Assembly (NCBI GenBank): GCA_947650365.1
Contig: OX393550.1
Span: forward strand, 71,180,978-71,244,977
DNA from: Chamaelirium japonicum
Taxonomy: Eukaryota > Streptophyta > Magnoliopsida > Liliales > Melanthiaceae
DNA length: 64,000 nucleotides
Direction of reading: 5' to 3'
Below, piece after piece: positions 11,560 to 22,516 of this stretch; positions within the stretch are counted from its first letter, which is position 1; each line of letters begins with the position of its first letter. The notes beneath the pieces were generated by a model, which worked only from the letters and a program-made list of their open reading frames with translations, was not told the DNA's origin and made no database searches. The position numbers and the translations under genes are program-made.

Positions 11560-12016
11560 GTTAGCAAACTGGGGCCCAAAGGCGAACGAGCAGCGATGTC
11601 CAAAGGCGAGCTGTCGGACGAGAGCTCACGGGCGAGCCAAAGGCGGCGACGCTCACAAGCAAGCTAACAGACAGGAGCTCACTAGCTAGCGAACAAAAAC
11701 AGGAGCCTACGGGAGAGCCACCAATAGCGACGCACACAGGCGAACTAACAAACGGGAGCCCAATGGCTAGCAAACAAAACATGAGGCCCAACGGCCTGCG
11801 ACGGGCCAAAAGCCGTGCACGAACTGCTCAGGAAAGAGCCAGCGGGCTATCTAGAGGGAGTTAGATCCCCCACGACACTAGGGGAGTCTACGCTCCACTC
11901 GACCCTAGCGACAATAGTCAATTTACGCGCTTCGCCAATAATAGATTAGTCTAACTCTTGTCATTGGTACCCTGCTCGGGCCCATCGCGGTCGAGGGTGC
12001 CCTCGTAGCAGCTAAA
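11560..12016. other. Repeat-rich leader region of the gypsy element
   Basis: Irregular repeats of GGCGAGC and ACGGGAGC words run between 11560 and about 11830. The remainder up to the primer site is unique. On the minus strand this is the 5' end of the element RNA, just inside the LTR. No coding signature was found. Confidence 0.5.
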
Positions 12017-12036
12017 CGATCCCACAGACGGCGCCA
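12017..12036 (-). other. Primer binding site of the gypsy element
   Basis: Minus strand TGGCGCCGTCTGTGGG begins two bases after the LTR end (ACA). The form is typical of Tat/Athila-like elements. Confidence 0.75.
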
Positions 12037-12038
12037 AA

Positions 12039-13693
12039 TGTCGGGGCAAAAATTTCCAAGGATGAGGTCACCCGTAATATTTTCGTTTAGCTCGCATTAC
12101 GAGACGCATAATACCAAAGACAAGAGTGCAGACACAAGCATTTACATGGAAAAACCCTCCCGATGCGGTAGGAAAAAAAACCACAGGCGAAGCGAACAAA
12201 TCCACTATAATCTCGAACCGGTTACATCCATACAAATGTCGGTCTCTCAAATGAAGACAAGGGTTTAGAACGTACTAAACCATGCTGGTCGATGACGTAG
12301 GACTAGCCGTCGGAGGGTGCCCTTTGATCCGAGCTTGCTCACAGGTCCACAAACATATATTACAAAAATATTACAAATTACAATCGGTGGCTCGTCCGCT
12401 CATACGCAGAGGTCACCGTCTGGCGCAGGTCGGGTTCGACGCTCCGGCTCGTCGGAGGTTAGGTTAGCGGTGGTCGGACCTCGTCGCCGGCACATGCAAC
12501 GCAGGGGGGGAGCTCGTCAGCTGTATAAGAAAGGGGTGGCAAAACTGGCCTCTCTGCCTCGATGCATTTGCCAGAAACGAAAAAGGGGAAAGGGCGCCAT
12601 GGCCCAGACCTTCCACTATTGCTACTATGCTCGCCACAGGGATGGAGTGGAGGGGTGCCGGGGTTGCGCCCGTCTCTACAGGTTGCCCGCTGGCCTGGAA
12701 TGAAGATGGAGGGGAGAGGGACAGAGCCACCTTCTCCCCTTCCACTATGCTTGCCGGCCACCGGATCAAAAAGAGAAATGATCATACGGGTAAAGGAGGG
12801 CTGTCGGTCGCCGGCAGCCTAGCGGTGTTGTACGGCCATGAGGGAGGCCGGATCAGAACGGTGGGGTGACGGGACATCGGTGGTCAGGCGACGCTGGGCC
12901 AAGCCGGGGCCGAGTGTAGCCGGGGACCGGGGTAATGGGGGTCGGGCGCTCGACCGGTGATGAGGGAGACAGGAGGGGCTCCACCTCGATCAGGCGGTCG
13001 CGGCCGTCGGGTTGCAACCGGCGAATCGGCACTAGATCGGGCCAGGTGGGCAACGCAGGGAGAAGAGAGATCTATTGAGAGAGAGCGAGAGATTTCCTAA
13101 GAGAGAGATTTGTTGAGAAAGAGATATTTCGATCTCCTGCTGCCGATCCTCCCTATTTCTCCCCCTCAATCCCCCCCCCCCAAATCCTCCCCCTCTCCCC
13201 TTTGATCCGATCCCCTTCAATTACCAAGCCCCACCCCATTTTATAAAAAAAACCCTCTCCAAACATCTCTCCCTCAAATGCCCATTCCGTCTCTTTCCTC
13301 TCTTGTCTTCTTCCCTCTTCTGTCTTCTTCACCCAAATATCTCAATCAAACGAGAGGCCCACAAGCTCCCTCGATCAGACGATCACGATGCTTCACCACA
13401 TAGATCGACGTCGTCGACTCGTAAAGAAGCTGATCGGAAGCGATGCCTAAGCCGAGTAAGGCGGGGAGTACCTCGAACTTGAGCTCGGTACATCGATCAG
13501 TGGCAGAGCGTCCAGGTGTGCTTGATGACCCGGGCCTGCATCTAACGACCGAGGTCGCTCTTTCGACCGACCGAGGCCGCTCAGGGTGCATCCGACGGTG
13601 AAGGCGACCGCTAGGGGTACCTTGATGTCTCCATGCGTCGCCTCCCATTACTGCCACGTGGACAACGAGCTGGTGACAATTTTGGCACCATCA
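12039..13693 (-). repeat. 5' LTR (element sense) of the non-coding gypsy element
   Basis: This 1655-bp repeat pairs with 5118-6632 and is flanked at 13694 by the target duplication ATGAC. Confidence 0.85.
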
Positions 13694-14511
13694 ATGACCA
13701 TACAGAGCTCGGTCGTCCAGGACACTCCGGACGGTGGGAGACCACTCAGTCTAGTCAGCAATCGTGACTAAGAGAGTCAGTCGAGACAGGAAGGAAGTAC
13801 AGGGGTCATCTGCACAGGGGTCTCCATCAATGATTGATCTGAAGAAGTCATCGAGAGCTGCTAAAAACGTAGAGACTTGGTCGGCAGAAAAACGCGCTAC
13901 GTGGCGCGGGTAGCAAGTAGTCAGCAGGCAAGGGAGGGCTAGCAGAAAGACCAACAGGACTGCAGAAAAGGTCGACAGGCTACAGGAGGGCTTGACGGAA
14001 AATCGACAGGCTGCAGGAGGGCTGCCAGATAGTTGGCAGGCTGCAGGAGTGCCGGTAGCGGGCTGCAGGAGGTTCGACGGAGGGCTGGCGAGCTGAAGGA
14101 GGGGCCAGCGGAAGACCGGCTGGCTGCAGGAGGGCCGGCTAATAATCAGCGACCTGCAGAAGGGCCGGCAGAGGGTCAGCGGGTTGCAGGAGAGCCGGCG
14201 GCGGGCTGCAAGAGGTTCGACGGAGGGCTGGCGGGGTGCAGGAGGGGCCGGTGGAACACCGACAGGCTGCAGAAAGGTAGGCGGATAGCTGGTAGACTGC
14301 AGCAAGGGCCGGCAAAAGACCGACAGGTTGCAGGAGGGTCGGCGGGCTGCTGGAGGAGCCGGCTAAGACTGACGAAGAGCCGATCGGGCGCGGTAGTGCT
14401 AAGCACGAGCTCGGACGCAGAGCACAAGGCGACGGGATCGTCGCGGGCGCAGGCAAGGTCGCCGGATCGGGGAGGAAGGCAGCGGAAGGGGATGGCATGG
14501 GAATTAAACCC
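13694..14511 (-). pseudogene. C1 gag start and repeat-rich leader
   Basis: On the minus strand about 13694-13880 encodes the gag N-terminus, which continues at 5117 once the inserted element and one copy of its duplication are removed. About 13900-14450 is a GC-rich leader of imperfect repeats built on GGCTGCAGGAGGGCCGGC. The long frames there are low-complexity products of the repeat. Confidence 0.65.
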
Positions 14512-14523
14512 GCTCTGATACCA
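14512..14523 (-). other. C1 primer binding site
   Basis: Complement of TGGTATCAGAGC, directly next to the LTR. This is the usual copia Met-tRNA primer site. Confidence 0.85.
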
Positions 14524-14671
14524 TGTTACCACAACCCTATGAGAGAAAGACGGGTAGGCTTTGGACAATTCTCATTAGGGCAAATAGCCATGAATATATA
14601 GGCATATACATATGTAGGGAATGAGTCATGTACACCTAACTCATCTGTATAACCTACAATATACATTAACA
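14524..14671 (-). repeat. C1 LTR (148 bp)
   Basis: On the + strand it runs from TGTTACCACAACC to ATACATTAACA and abuts the primer site. The partner LTR is absent because the other end of C1 is truncated, so the right boundary rests only on the TG...CA rule. Confidence 0.65.
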
Positions 14672-16088
14672 ATAATCATTCTAAAAGTCCTTATGGATGG
14701 ATAGGATACATGTGCTTAATGTGTAGTGAAAGGAGCTTGTTGGTGTAGAGGCTAGGCAATAGATTATGGGATTTAAATGATCAACTTCAGATCTAGATTA
14801 CATCAATCCAGATCAGGTTTGGGAATTGTTTGAGATGATTTTTATGGAAAACAATGGAATTTGTGGAGACTGGTGAACTAGACTAATGCTCTACTACCAA
14901 TTGTGAGGAATTAGGACTGTATGGATGCTAGCAATTGGACCTGGAGGGGGGTGAATAGGTCTATCACATAATTATGCAAATTAAAATTTTATCCTATTTC
15001 ACCCAAGTAATATATCAAAGATATTTAATATTGCTTTTTAGAGGGCATGGATTTGGGCGCGGAGGGGGGGGGGGGGGGGGGGGGGGGTGTTGGCGGTGGA
15101 GGGACTTCAGACCTCGAGAAAGCTTTGGCTCTATCATTGTCATGGAAAGAGCTACCAACCCTTGTAAAACCCGACCTAAGAGAGAAGAAGAGAGTGGATC
15201 CTAAGATAAGTGAGGAGAGGTATAATACTCTGTAACACTGACCGTAGAATATAGTGGAGCAACATGTAAGGCAAGGTCTCTTGGTTTTTCTCCTTGATTT
15301 CTCAAGGATATTCCCCTGTAAAAACCCTTGTGTACCTCCCTTATGATTAAATCCCCATGATTAATTTATACCTCGGGATCGTGGGCTGATCCCCAAACCC
15401 ACCCCCCCCCCCCCTGCTTTGCATGATGAGTTTCTGTTTACTTGAGTTCAGTTGTGAATCACATAATCTTCTTTGCGGCCTCAAATTCTTAGATAGTTAC
15501 ATGGTGTGAATTAAATAGGTGGACACTTCGACCGGTATAAAACTTTAGTTATGGTGACCAAGAGGTACTTGATGTAGGCACTCGTCATCAATGGCGATTG
15601 ATGAAGGTGGTATAATCTTTTTTTGTATTTTCTTTGTAAAGGGATAACTAGTGATACGGAATCACCGAGAGGGAAGTGGCGGAAGGGGAAAGAACCATGA
15701 CATAGAAGAAAAGATTAGAAGCTTAGATGAGAGGGGGCCTGAAATCCATCATGAAACAATGTAGGGGACTCAAATCCATAAGCCAATGAAGGCATCAGCC
15801 ATCAATTTTCATTCATCATAATCTATTCTTCAATGGTGACAATGGGGAGCCTTTAAATAGGCTAAAAGAAAAAATAAAAATGGCAACAAATTTAAAAACC
15901 AATAATTATCCTAACAACTTACCTAAAAATAAAAATATCAAATTTAAAGATTTTAAAAGATATCATAAGATATATCATGCCTTATCCATCAATGGCAGGC
16001 TAAGATGGGCCTTCGGGTGAGCCAACGGGCTTGGACCTAAGTCAGATCATATCAGTATTACTAGCCTTGCTTGTCGCGAGATGTTGAT
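14672..16088. other. Intron sequence with long G and C runs
   Basis: No exon recognised. A run of 24 G lies at 15064-15087 and a C run near 15402-15414. GGACCTGGAGGGGGGTGAAT at about 14939 looks like a retroelement polypurine tract, but nothing nearby supports an element. Confidence 0.4.
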
Positions 16089-16308
16089 CACATGGTCAGG
16101 AGATGTTGGGTTATCCAATATGCCAAAGGAATTACTCAAAATATTGTGCTTTGTACTTAACTTCTTATGTTGGATAAGCCTTGGATTCATATCAGCATAG
16201 ACTTCGTGCTTGGTCTATTGCGGACAGCTCATGGCTTCGATGCCATTGTCATGGTGGTAGATCGGTTTTTGAAGATGACTTATTTGTTTTACCTTTGAAT
16301 GCCTCACA
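16089..16308 (+). pseudogene. Ty3/gypsy integrase fragment
   Basis: One frame reads MVRRCWVIQYAKG, then after a stop codon DKPWIHISIDFVLGLLRTAH and DAIVMVVDRFLKM. This matches the integrase zinc-binding end and the first part of the catalytic core of gypsy elements (the ISIDFV aspartate is the first catalytic residue). Nothing upstream or downstream extends it, so it is an isolated relic in the intron, about 180 bases before the phototropin exon. Confidence 0.8.
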
Positions 16309-16490
16309 ACTTTGTTTTAGTTTTCTAGATAGAAATTTATTTTAATGCTTATATTCTGTATATGTTAATTAAAAATATGACAAAAATTTGGATCAATATC
16401 ATCTGATGCTATGAAATCTGATAAATTGTTGATTATTTTAATTCGGTTACTGTAATGATGAAACCTTCTCATATGTGTTATATCTTGCAG

Positions 16491-16613
16491 GTGATAAAAC
16501 ATGCATTGCCAAAGGGGAGAAGAAAGTCCAAAGAACAGCCTCCTCCAATCTTTGTTGCAGAACCAAGTTCACAATCCAATTCATTTGTAGGAACTGAAGA
16601 GTACATAGCTCCA
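16491..16613 (+). CDS. PHOT2-like: Phototropin (PHOT2-like) kinase exon, activation loop
   Basis: This 41-codon exon starts after the acceptor TTGCAG and ends before GTACGT. It encodes the end of the phototropin insert in the kinase domain and the activation segment, with FVAEP, then SQSNSF and VGTEEYIAP. In Arabidopsis phot1 the two serines of the QSNSF motif are autophosphorylation sites needed for signalling, and both are present here. The APE motif is split by the next intron, which begins after AP. Phototropins are plasma-membrane blue-light receptors with two LOV domains and a C-terminal AGC-VIII serine/threonine kinase. They drive phototropism, chloroplast movement and stomatal opening. 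The exon starts and ends in phase 0. The LOV domains and kinase N-lobe must lie upstream of the window. The PHOT2 assignment rests mainly on the C-terminal exon. Confidence 0.93.
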
Positions 16614-17340
16614 GTACGTACTCCTCTCAAATTTTTTGATATGGAAAATATAGGTTAGATAGCATGACCCTGAAAATTGACATAAACAACGAAATATATC
16701 CCTGAACTTGAATCAGCTACATGGATCCTAGTTATCCATTAAATGCTTCCCAGATCAAATCCTTTGAACTGAAAAGTGTCTTCAAATCATTCACATTCCC
16801 ATCTTGTTGGACATTGATGGTATAGTTATCTGCAATGATGTTCAGTTGTAACTGCAAATTTTTCCTAACATTTTCTAAAGTTTCCGTCAATGTTCTTTTA
16901 GGTCTTCCCTCCTTTTATATGACCCCTCCAAAATATTATAAGACTATGGCCTTACAGGGGTCTCCCTTGCTCTCCACTGCATATGCCTATTAATTCATTC
17001 TCCATCATTTGTCATCAGTTGATGCAACAACTACATATCTTCTAATATACTTATTACTCATCATGTTCCCTCCTAATTTTAACGTGCATCCACCTTATAT
17101 CCGTATCTCTGTCACGCGTACCCTGTGTTTTTTACTCTCTTAATGGCCCAGCTTTCTGTACTGTGCTACATTACAGGCCTTACTATGGTCTTGTAAAATT
17201 ACCCAGTGTTAAAATCATGTGTTGGTCACATAGCACCCCAAATGATCGTGCCATATATCTCTTAATTCTTCCATATAGCAGATCGAAGATATCAAAAACA
17301 AGCACATTGATGTGTTTCATGGCCATTATTTTTTCATTAG
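16614..17340. other. Intron sequence before C2
   Basis: Starts with the donor GTACGT. AT-rich with no recognised element. The last five bases (ATTAG) are the target duplication of C2. Confidence 0.6.
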
Positions 17341-17508
17341 TGTGACAAACCCTAGAGGAAGAGAAGAAGAGAGAAAGAGAGAAGGAGAGCTAAGGTTTGG
17401 GGAGAGAATGGAATGAATCTCTCATTAGTCCAATCTACCAATATAAGGTGAATACATGTGAGTCATATATACCCTAAGTGTATGTATATACACTAATACA
17501 TCTTAACA
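17341..17508 (-). repeat. C2 3' LTR (element sense)
   Basis: TGTGACAAACCC to ATCTTAACA. It matches 22517-22684 with one difference near position 53 of the LTR (AAGG versus GGG context). Confidence 0.95.
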
Positions 17509-17521
17509 CCCCCCCTCAAAC

Positions 17522-18405
17522 TCAGGGTGGATCATGCACCAAGAGTTTGGCAATCAAAGACCGAAAACGAGGTGTAGGATGTGACTTCGTGAAGAAGTCT
17601 GCGATCTGCTCTGCTGAGGGAGTGAAAGGTAGAGAGATTGTCATGGCCTCATACTCCTGTCGGACGAAGTGACAGTCAATCTCGATGTGCTTTGTCCTTT
17701 CATGAAAAACTGGGTTGCTAGCAATCTGAATAGCACTCCGGTTATCACAGTGAAGTGGAGTAGGCTCAGAGAAAGCAACACCAAGATCACTGAGGAGACG
17801 TCGAAGGTGAACTATCTCCTTAGTCGTGGAGGCCATAGCCCTGTACTCAGTCTCAGTACTAGAGAGAGACACCACTTTCTGCTTCTTGCTGCGCCAGGAG
17901 ATCAAAGAATCGCCAAGAAACAAACAGTAACCAGTGGTGGAGCGGCGTGTAGTCGGATCTCCAGCCCAGTCTGCATCTGAGTAGGCTCGAAGTCTGAGGA
18001 GGAGGACGACGACAGAAGCAAAGAGCGAGTAACTGTCCCTCTGAGGTACCGGAGAATCCGAAGAAGAGCACCGTAGTGAACTGAGTGTGGAGCTGCAACA
18101 AACTGACTGACAATGCTGACAGCGTGTGCAATGTCAGGCCGAGTGATGCAGAGATAGACGAGCTGTCCCACAATCTGCCTGTACCGAGTGGGATCTGAAA
18201 GAGGAACTCCATCTGTAGGACTTAGCTTCGAGTGAAGCTCAAGAGGGGTGTCTACTGTGCGGTTATCTGTGAGGGCAGCACGACTAAGGATGTCTGAAAG
18301 GTACTTCTGCTGAGAGAGCAGAATGCCATCTGCACTGTATGCTACCTCAAGACCAAGAAAGTAGCGAAGCGTGCCCAAATCCTTCATCTGAAATTGGTTC
18401 CTCAA
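17522..18405 (-). pseudogene. C2 reverse transcriptase end and RNase H (frameshifted)
   Basis: Two overlapping frames: 17902-18405 holds the end of reverse transcriptase ([30 protein letters not shown]) and 17522-17923 holds RNase H ([31 protein letters not shown]). The frame changes by one base near 18000, just before the first RNase H aspartate motif, [13 protein letters not shown] at 18406-18408 separates this part from the upstream frame. Confidence 0.9.
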
Positions 18406-18408
18406 GTG

Positions 18409-20814
18409 CTACTGAAGACTAGCAATCGCAGCAGAGTCATCTCCAGTGATGATCATGTCGTCCACGTATAACAGTAGAATCGCCCGGCCCTGCGGGGACG
18501 ATCGGACAAACAGAGAGTGGTCCTGACTGCTCTCTGAGTAACCAAGTTCCCTGACAGCACGGCGGAACCGCTCAAACCAGGCACGAGGAGCTTGCTTGAG
18601 CTCATAAATGGCCCGACGAAGACGACACACGTGCTGAGAAGGAACACGGAGACCAGGAGGAGGATCCATGTAGACAGTCTCAGACAGGTCACCGTGAAGA
18701 AAGGCATTTTTCACGTCCATCTGAAGAAGGGTCCATCGATGAACAGCTGCAACCGCCAGAAGAGTGCGAACGGTGGTCATCTGAGCCACTGGAGCAAAGG
18801 TCTCCTCGTAGTCAACGCCATACTCTTGAGTAAAACCACGAGCCACCACCCGAGCCTTGTGACGCTCAATGGATCCATCAGGGCGGTGCTTGACCTTATA
18901 AATCCACTTGCAGCTGACAGGCGCAACGCCAGGGGGCAGAGGGACAACGTCCCAGGTCTGGGTCTGCTGAAAGGCTTGAAACTCCTCATCCATAGCCTGA
19001 CGCCACTGCGGGAACTGGACGGCCTCAGAGTAAGACTGGGGCTCCTGATCTGCGTGCACAGCAGTAAGAAAGGCAGCAAACTGAGGCGAGTAACTGCAGA
19101 CAGAGGCAAAACCAAAACGATCAGGAGGCCCAGTGTCGTGGCTAAAACGGTCAGGAGGGTGATGCTGGCGCTGAGGGTAGCGAGGCGGGCCTGGATCCAC
19201 GACTGGCAATGACGGAGCAGGCACAGGAGGCGAAAAACTAGGAGGAACCTCAACAGCAGGAGAGCCGGCATCCGCTGAGAAGGAAGGACACGGAGACACA
19301 GGGGTAGGCCGGCGAGAGTAGACCTGAGGAAATGGAGAGACAACCCGGGGAGGAGAGAGAGGCATGGGCATAGAGGAGGATGTCTCGGAGGAGTCCCCTG
19401 GAGAGGCTGGGGAACCAACTGGCAAAGGAGCCAGTGGTGCCGAGGGAGCTGGTGGTGGAGAAGGAGCCGACGGAGCCGGGGGAACTAAAGAGGCCGACGA
19501 GGGAGGCATAGGTGTCGATGATGGAGGAGAAGAAACCTCGAGAAAGGTGAGATCCTGAGCTTCGGGAGAGTAGTAGGGCGTATCCTCGACAAAGGAGACG
19601 TGTCGAGAGATACGCAAGCGACGAGCAACAGGGTCATAGCAGCGATATCCCTTGTGCTCAATGCTGATCCCAAGAAGGATGCACTTAGCTGCCTGAGCAG
19701 ACAGCTTTGTGCGCTCATGGAGAGGAAGAAGAACAAAACAGGTGCACCCAAAAGTGCGAAGAGGGCTGTAGTCAGGAGTGGTAGAGAGGAGACGCTCATG
19801 AGGAGATAAGTCGTCCGGAAGAACTGACGAAGGAGTGATGTTAATGAGCTGGACCGAGGTGAGGAGAGCCTCAGCCCAGAAGCGCCGAGGAACAGAACCA
19901 GAAAGAAGGAGAGCATGAGTAGTCGCAAGAATATGGCGATGCTTGCGCTCAGCAACACCATTCTGCTCATGAATGTGAGGACACGAGTGCTGGAAAATAG
20001 TCCCATGGGACTGAATAAGGCTGCGCATGGCGGTGGATAGATACTCAAGGGCACAATCAGACCGAAAGATCTTGATGTACCGACCAAACTGCGTGTGAAT
20101 CATGGAGGTGAAGTCCTTATAGACTTGGAGGATATCCGATCGACGGCGAAGAAGGTAGACCCACGTGTAACGACTGTAATCATCCACAAAGGAGACATAA
20201 TATAAATACCCAGTCATAGAGGGGAGAGGAGAGGGGGCCCAGATATCAAAATGAACAAGATCAAAAGGAGCAGAGCTCTGAGAAGTACTTGATGAAAAAG
20301 GAAGGGCAGCAGCTTTGGCAAGCTTGCAGCCAGTACAAGTAGATAAAGATGAAAAAGAACCACGACCTAGAGCTCCAGAATGGAGTAATCTCTTAAGTCG
20401 CGGTTCCGATACATGACCTAGTCTCCTATGCCACAGGTCGGCATTAGGAGAGACAACTCCACAAAACCCAGATGATGACTGATCCAAAGAGTGAAGAAAC
20501 TCCAACTGGTAGAGTCCGCCTGTCCTACGACCTGCTCCAATCGGTCGGCCAGTACGCAGATCCTGCACAGAACAAGATGAAGGGGTAAATGTCACCGAGC
20601 AGCCAGAGTCACACAAAGCACTAACAGAAATCAAGTGCATGTGAAGTGTGGGAGCGTGAAGCACAGAGGATAAGGAGAGGTGGCAAGCAGGGGCGGAGGT
20701 TGAAGTAATGGATCCAGACTGTGAGATGGCTAAACGAGAACCATCTGCAGTGTGGATCGGTGGCAGGTGCGTCGCAGGCTGACAAGCAGTGAGCAGGGAG
20801 GCATCCGGAGTCAT
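18409..20814 (-). pseudogene. C2 protease-integrase-reverse transcriptase frame
   Basis: This 801-codon open frame begins just after the protease active-site text, which is read in the same frame upstream of the ATG (DSGASHHMTPDAS). In order it has GAG-pre-integrase with the HHCC zinc motif (LWHRRLGH then CTGCKLAK), the integrase core with DIWAPSP, FRSDCALEY and EQNGVAERKH, and a long proline/serine spacer. The reverse transcriptase follows, with WKIYKVK-type text, AFLHGDLSETVYM and YVDDMIITGDD. It ends at a TAG inside the reverse transcriptase thumb region. The normal gene would continue into RNase H. Confidence 0.93.
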
Positions 20815-20854
20815 GTGGTGTGAGGCGCCCGAATCCAGTATCCAAACAATGGGA

Positions 20855-21898
20855 CTACCAGGAGAGGCAGAGAAGGCTGAGGAGCTGGAAGATCCAGGAG
20901 TAGCGGCAGACTGCTGAGAGTCTAAGCTGAGCTAGTTCCTCACGAATAGTCTGTAGCTCTCCAGCTGAGACGGAAGAGGCAGCAGCAGCAGTAGGAACAG
21001 GGCGACCACGACCTCGAGCTCGTCCTCGACCTCGATCTCTATAAGTAGAATGCTTCTCTGGATGAAGTGAGAAGCAAGTGTCCACGAAGTGACCTGGTGT
21101 CTGACAATGAGTGCAAAACGGTCTTCCATGGGAGGCAGTAGCAGAGACAGAAGACACAAATGACACTGGTGGGCCTGAGACTGGTGGCGGAGCAGCAGCC
21201 AGAACACCCTGAAGAGGTAAGGCCCTGGAGGCAAGAGTACGCAGACGAGTCTCTTCAGCAACCAGCTCAGCCACAGCCTCATCAAGACGAGGAAGGCTGT
21301 CCCGATGAAGAAGCTGACCGGCCAGAGCACTGAACTCTGGTCGTAGGGCAGCGAATAGCTGATAGAGCTGAAGGCGCTCCCGGTAGAGCTGATACTCGAC
21401 AGCACGGGACGGGTCAGGAACGGGAGCAAGATCCTGAAGATCACGCCAATAGGAGCGCATCTGACAGTAAAACTGTTGGATCGTCAACTCTCCCTGCTGT
21501 GCCGACTGGGCCTGTGTGAGAAGCTGATACTCACGTGCTCCACTCTTCTCAACAAAGCGAGCAGTGAGATGACCCCAAAGCGCTGCAGAGGTGGCAAGTC
21601 CAACCAAGTCCCGGCGAAGAGAGCGATCCACAGAAGCAACAAGGTAGGCCTTGATGCGTTGATCGCGAAGGCGCCAGGGACCGTATTCTGTATCTGAAGC
21701 AGGTATCGTGGAAGAGCCATCAATGTGTCCTCGAAGATTGCGACCCTCAAGGGTGGATTCCACCGTGGCTGACCATGCCGGCCAATCGGAGGCCTCTTGG
21801 AGAAGAAAGTCGGTGGCAAGTGGGAGGAAATCCCGTGGAATCTTATAGGGTGCCACCGGATGAGACGGCGGAGTCGTCATCGAAGAAGTCGAGGACAT
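20855..21898 (-). CDS. C2 gag
   Basis: A 347-codon frame with the UBN2/gag core (TEYGPWRLRDQRIKAYLVAS, QSAQQGELTIQQFYCQMRSY) and a zinc knuckle CTHCQTPGHFVDTC (C-x2-C-x4-H-x4-C), followed by an Arg/Gly-rich stretch. The last codons are out of frame: a single-base frameshift near 20930 replaces the link to protease with a short false tail. Related elements C3-C5 carry gag and protease in one frame, so I read this as a mutation, not programmed frameshifting. Confidence 0.88.
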   Translation of the reverse strand: MSSTSSMTTPPSHPVAPYKIPRDFLPLATDFLLQEASDWPAWSATVESTLEGRNLRGHIDGSSTIPASDTEYGPWRLRDQRIKAYLVASVDRSLRRDLVGLATSAALWGHLTARFVEKSGAREYQLLTQAQSAQQGELTIQQFYCQMRSYWRDLQDLAPVPDPSRAVEYQLYRERLQLYQLFAALRPEFSALAGQLLHRDSLPRLDEAVAELVAEETRLRTLASRALPLQGVLAAAPPPVSGPPVSFVSSVSATASHGRPFCTHCQTPGHFVDTCFSLHPEKHSTYRDRGRGRARGRGRPVPTAAAASSVSAGELQTIREELAQLRLSAVCRYSWIFQLLSLLCLSW

Positions 21899-22504
21899 GT
21901 CCGGAGAAAGAGCGTGAGGGGTCCCTCCCCCGGATCAAATCAGGAATGTTGCGAGCTCGGAGACGAGCCGAAGATCGCAAGGGAAGCGCGCGGGGCAGGC
22001 GGGAAAGGATCACGCGCGTGAGTGCTGGGGATGATCACGTGCGTGAGCCTCCGATCCACACAAAAGCCCTGCACAAAAAAGCCTCCGATCGCGTGGAGCT
22101 GGCGCTAGGCTGGATGCAGATCGCAGGGATGCAGATCGTAGGGATGCAGATCTCGCAGGGATGCAGATCGCGATGCAGATCGCGTGGAGCTAGGCTGGAG
22201 CTGCACGGGACAGGCTGGCGCGGGACTTGGTTGGCGCGGGATCGCGAGCAGGGAATCTGGCGCGGATCACGCGGATCGCTGGCGCGGGACAGGCTGGAGC
22301 TGGCGCGATCTCGATCGCGAAGAGGGCTGGAGCGGAGCGGAGCTGCGGAGCGGGCGCGGGATCGTGAGCAGGGCTGGCGCGGGATCGCGAGCAGGGCAGG
22401 GCTGGAGCGGATCACGCGGATCGCTGGCGCGATCTCGATCGCGAAGAGAGCTGGAGCGGAACGGACGCGATCAACCTTGCTCGAGCATATCGGCGATCAA
22501 CCTT
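21899..22504 (-). other. C2 leader with short repeats
   Basis: GC-rich untranslated leader between gag and primer site, full of GATCGCG, GGCGCGGGATCG and GATGCAGATCGCAGG words in partial tandem array. No credible protein is encoded. Confidence 0.7.
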
Positions 22505-22516
22505 GCTCTGATACCA
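22505..22516 (-). other. C2 primer binding site
   Basis: Complement of TGGTATCAGAGC, directly adjacent to the LTR at 22517. Confidence 0.9.

Larger units (their letters stand above)
5118..13693 (-). mobile_element. Non-coding gypsy-type LTR element (LARD-like)
   Basis: Long direct repeats 5118-6632 and 12039-13693 begin TGTC and end ATCA. On the minus strand the right LTR is followed by TGGCGCCGTCTGTGGG, a primer site typical of Tat/Athila-like gypsy elements. A polypurine tract (complement of 6636-6644) precedes the left LTR. The target duplication is ATGTC/ATGAC (5113-5117 and 13694-13698), inside C1 gag. The 5.4 kb interior shows no gag, protease, integrase or reverse transcriptase, and instead holds several blocks of tandem repeats. 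This fits a large retrotransposon derivative that depends on another element's proteins. Assignment to Tat rather than Athila is a guess from the primer site. Confidence 0.85.
500..14671 (-). mobile_element. Truncated Ty1/copia element C1 with two nested insertions
   Basis: A minus-strand copia element in three pieces (about 500-1537, 4391-5117, 13694-14671). Read on the minus strand from the right it has a 148-bp LTR, a Met-tRNA-type primer site, a repeat-rich leader, gag with a zinc knuckle (about 4410-4450), protease (DSGAS-type, in 1218-1439) and the start of integrase, where it stops near 500. Reverse transcriptase, RNase H and the other LTR are missing, so it is a 5' fragment that cannot move itself. 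Its closest relative in the window is C2: the gag, protease and integrase text around 20000-21800 is clearly similar. Two later elements sit in its gag gene. Both breakpoints fit 5-bp target duplications, because removing five bases brings the gag frame back together. Confidence 0.85.

Noticed and set aside
16089-16308. Integrase fragment as part of a complete gypsy element
   Set aside because: No LTR, reverse transcriptase or further integrase text on either side within the intron.
14672-16490. Search for the preceding phototropin exon (catalytic loop, DFD motif)
   Set aside because: No frame resembling the kinase catalytic loop was found between C1 and 16491 or elsewhere upstream, so the exon lies outside the window.
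20855-20945. Programmed gag-pol frameshift in C2
   Set aside because: Related copies encode gag and protease in one frame and no slippery site is evident, so a single-base mutation is simpler.
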